DNA of 5,385 bases from JBBSEZ01 sp038239195. GTDB taxonomy: Bacteria > Planctomycetota > Planctomycetia > Gemmatales > Gemmataceae. The position numbers were made by a program, and so were the translations under genes. Below, piece after piece: positions 1 to 5,385 of this stretch (position 1 is its first letter; every line of letters starts with the position of its first letter). The notes under the pieces were generated by a model that made no database searches, was not told the DNA's origin, and saw nothing but the letters and a program-made list of their open reading frames with translations. Where the stretch lies: positions 1 to 5,385 of the forward strand of contig JBBSEZ010000574.1 in the NCBI GenBank assembly GCA_038239195.1, read 5' to 3'.

Positions 1-729
1 CTGCTTGTCGTCGGCGAAGGCCACGAAATCATCGACGTAGCGGACGTAGCCGGGCAAGCGCAGCCGCTCCTTGACGAAGTGATCGAGCGGGTCGAGGTAG
101 ACGTTGCCGAAGAACTGGCTGGTCTGGTTGCCGACCGGGAGGCCGCACCGCCGCGCCAGCGGCGCGAACAGGTCGTCCCCGGGAAACCAACCCGGGGCTT
201 GCTCCGGGGCCGGGGCGTGCGCGATGATGCGGCGGGCCAGCCAAAGGACGTCCGGGTCTTTCACCTTGCGGGCGAGCAAGCCCGCAAGCAGCGCGTGGTC
301 GATCGAGGGGAAGAACCGCCGGACGTCGGCCTTCCAGGCCCAGCGGTGGCGGCGGGCGAACTGCTGGCAGCGACGCATGGCCGGGTGCGTGCCCTTGCCC
401 TTGCGGCAGGCGTAGGTGTCGGGGATGAAGGCGCGCTCCCAGATCGGGCCCAGGACGTTGACCAACGCATGATGCACCACGCGGTCGCGGTAGGGGGCGG
501 CGCTGACCAGGCGCTTTTTCGGATGGCGAATCAGGAAATCGCGGAACGGGCCGGGCTGCCAGGTGCGTTCGTGCAGCGCGGCGTGCAACCGCCACAGGTT
601 GTGCTCCAGCTCGGCGTGGTAGGCCAGCACCGCGGGGCGAAAGCGCTTGCCTCGCGCCGCTTGCCGCGCCGCTCGCAGCAGGTTCGCGAAGCTCAGCAAC
701 GTCGGCCATAAATGTCCCTGTCGGCGCAC
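1..729 (-). CDS. DGR-type reverse transcriptase, 3' end outside the window
   Basis: Reverse transcriptase, probably copying a template RNA into adenine-mutagenised cDNA that replaces the variable region of the neighbouring gene. I translated the minus strand in codon register from 729 to 1: 243 residues with no stop. Conserved N-terminal blocks are GHLWP (5-9), GKRFRP (27-32), KKRLVSAAPYRDRVVHHAL (71-89) and CRKGKGTH (108-115). The catalytic motif is KADVRRFFPSID with D135. GLPVGNQTSQFFGN (196-209) holds the [ILV]GxxxSQ signature that separates DGR RTs from group II intron RTs (QGxxxSP). The active site is YVDD (231-234). The thumb and C-terminus lie beyond position 1. GTG at 729-727 is chosen because GHLW, conserved in homologues as I recall them, lies upstream of the nearby ATG at 709-707, which is in another frame. 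It lies 158 bp downstream of the kinase gene on the same strand, so co-transcription is plausible. RT identity is very sure; the DGR class is strongly supported; the exact start is less certain. Confidence 0.92.
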   Translation of the reverse strand, partial: MRRQGHLWPTLLSFANLLRAARQAARGKRFRPAVLAYHAELEHNLWRLHAALHERTWQPGPFRDFLIRHPKKRLVSAAPYRDRVVHHALVNVLGPIWERAFIPDTYACRKGKGTHPAMRRCQQFARRHRWAWKADVRRFFPSIDHALLAGLLARKVKDPDVLWLARRIIAHAPAPEQAPGWFPGDDLFAPLARRCGLPVGNQTSQFFGNVYLDPLDHFVKERLRLPGYVRYVDDFVAFADDKQ

Positions 730-733
730 GTGT

Positions 734-740
734 CCCCCCT
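734..740 (-). promoter_or_regulatory. Candidate ribosome-binding site of the RT
   Basis: The minus strand reads AGGGGGG, then 4 bases (ACAC), then GTG at 729. This purine run is the only Shine-Dalgarno-like sequence correctly placed for the RT frame, and it supports the GTG start. It directly follows a 6-bp hairpin (756-742), so access may be partly limited. A competing AGGGA at 719-715 precedes ATG 709, but that ATG is out of the RT frame. Confidence 0.5.
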
Positions 741-741
741 G

Positions 742-756
742 CCGCGCGAGGCGCGG
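742..756 (-). repeat. Small GC hairpin next to the RT ribosome-binding site
   Basis: Perfect inverted repeat: CCGCGC, loop CTC, GCGCGG on the minus strand (6-bp stem, 3-base loop). Its 3' side ends one base before the AGGGGGG ribosome-binding site, so it could tune RT translation. Read on the plus strand it is followed by TTTT (757-760) and would resemble a weak terminator, but no plus-strand gene runs into it. The structure is seen directly; any role is inferred. Confidence 0.4.
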
Positions 757-758
757 TT

Positions 759-842
759 TTATCGATTGGAACGATGGTAAGGGCGCAAGGGCGCCGCGCG
801 CCGGCTGCGCCGGCGCGTCGTTCTTGTCATCGACCGGGGCAT
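759..842 (-). CDS. Doubtful 27-codon Arg-rich ORF in the spacer
   Basis: ATG at 842-840 is preceded by AAAGGA (854-849) at a 6-base spacing, a better ribosome-binding site than the RT itself has. The ORF encodes 27 residues, starting MPRSMTRTTRR, with ten arginines, and stops with TAA at 761-759, 29 bases before the RT start. It matches no family I know and is far too short for Avd, the basic four-helix accessory protein of many DGRs (usually above 100 residues). It spans the strong hairpin at 797-817, which explains its Arg/Ala/Pro bias. It could be a leader peptide coupling RT translation, but chance is more likely. Confidence 0.15.
   Translation of the reverse strand: MPRSMTRTTRRRSRRAAPLRPYHRSNR
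797..817 (-). repeat. Strong GC-rich hairpin/cruciform between target gene and RT
   Basis: Perfect inverted repeat with a 9-bp all-G/C stem (797-805 pairs with 809-817) and a 3-base loop (806-808). It lies 71 bp past the stop codon of the target gene. DGRs such as that of Bordetella phage BPP-1 have a GC-rich hairpin or cruciform just downstream of the variable region that promotes homing; this element has a similar stem but sits further away. No T-run follows on the minus strand, so it is a poor intrinsic terminator. A weaker 5-bp stem (782-786 with 791-795) lies beside it. The hairpin is certain as sequence; its function is inferred. Confidence 0.5.
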
Positions 843-868
843 GAGTTATCCTTTAGAGATGTACAAAG

Positions 869-884
869 TGGTAAAATGGTAAAA
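869..884 (-). repeat. Tandem octamer just after the target stop codon
   Basis: Two perfect head-to-tail copies of TTTTACCA (minus strand, 884-877 and 876-869) start 3 bases after the TAG stop of the kinase gene. The surrounding stretch (about 841-890) is clearly more AT-rich than either gene. A related CCCTTACCAT occurs again at 783-774. Pyrimidine-rich sequence abutting the 3' end of the presumed variable region could mark the boundary of cDNA integration, or be a simple repeat without function. Confidence 0.35.
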
Positions 885-887
885 GGG

Positions 888-5385
<4,498 letters not shown>

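Noticed and set aside
29..709. 226-codon minus-strand ORF starting with ATG 709
   Set aside because: Out of frame with the RT, Arg/Ala/Pro-rich and without any motif. It is an overlap shadow despite its good AGGGA site.
79..711. 210-codon plus-strand ORF
   Set aside because: Antisense to the RT, with no recognisable domain; caused by high GC and lack of stops.
1..729. Group II intron or retron RT
   Set aside because: Has VGNQTSQ rather than QGxxxSP, no maturase or intron RNA is visible, and there is no retron ncRNA upstream. The neighbouring FGE-fold gene fits a DGR.
742..760. Plus-strand terminator (hairpin plus TTTT)
   Set aside because: Only four T's, and no plus-strand gene upstream to terminate.
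797..817. Rho-independent terminator
   Set aside because: The stem is strong, but no T-run follows on either strand.
730..887. Template repeat in the spacer
   Set aside because: I compared both strands of the spacer with 897-1013 by eye and found no extended match or AAC-rich segment.

Overview
The window looks like a piece of a high-GC planctomycete chromosome (Gemmata/Isosphaera-like). This is inferred from base composition and from the main gene: a Ser/Thr kinase fused through a membrane anchor to repeat modules and a C-terminal FGE-sulfatase (C-type-lectin fold) domain, an architecture typical of that phylum. There are two real protein genes, both on the minus strand and both cut by the window edges.

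Right to left (direction of transcription): positions 5385-888 hold most of a giant receptor-type kinase of at least 1498 codons. In order it has a complete PknB-like kinase domain, one transmembrane helix, HEAT-like helices, bacterial tandem-repeat-like modules, a TPR-like stretch, more HEAT-like sequence and the FGE fold. The reading frame stays open to the right edge, so the true N-terminus is outside. Positions 887-730 are a 158-bp spacer with a tandem octamer, a strong GC-rich hairpin, a second hairpin abutting a ribosome-binding site, and a doubtful 27-codon Arg-rich ORF. Positions 729-1 encode the first 243 residues of a reverse transcriptase, running off the left edge just after its YVDD active site. 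This frame begins with GTG and has no stop in the window, so it is easily missed.

The RT carries VGNQTSQ, the [ILV]GxxxSQ signature of diversity-generating retroelement (DGR) RTs. The gene just upstream ends in an FGE/C-type-lectin fold, the usual scaffold of DGR variable proteins. The last ~40 codons of that gene look like a DGR variable region: several Tyr/Ile/Val/Asp/Asn codons of the form NNC sit at the expected exposed positions, as if derived from AAC codons in a template. The likely system is therefore a DGR that rewrites the sensor tip of a transmembrane protein kinase, that is, a self-diversifying receptor kinase. The template repeat (TR) and an Avd accessory gene are not visible here. 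If they exist, they should lie left of position 1 (after the RT) or elsewhere. Without the TR, the assignment rests on RT signature, target fold and gene order.
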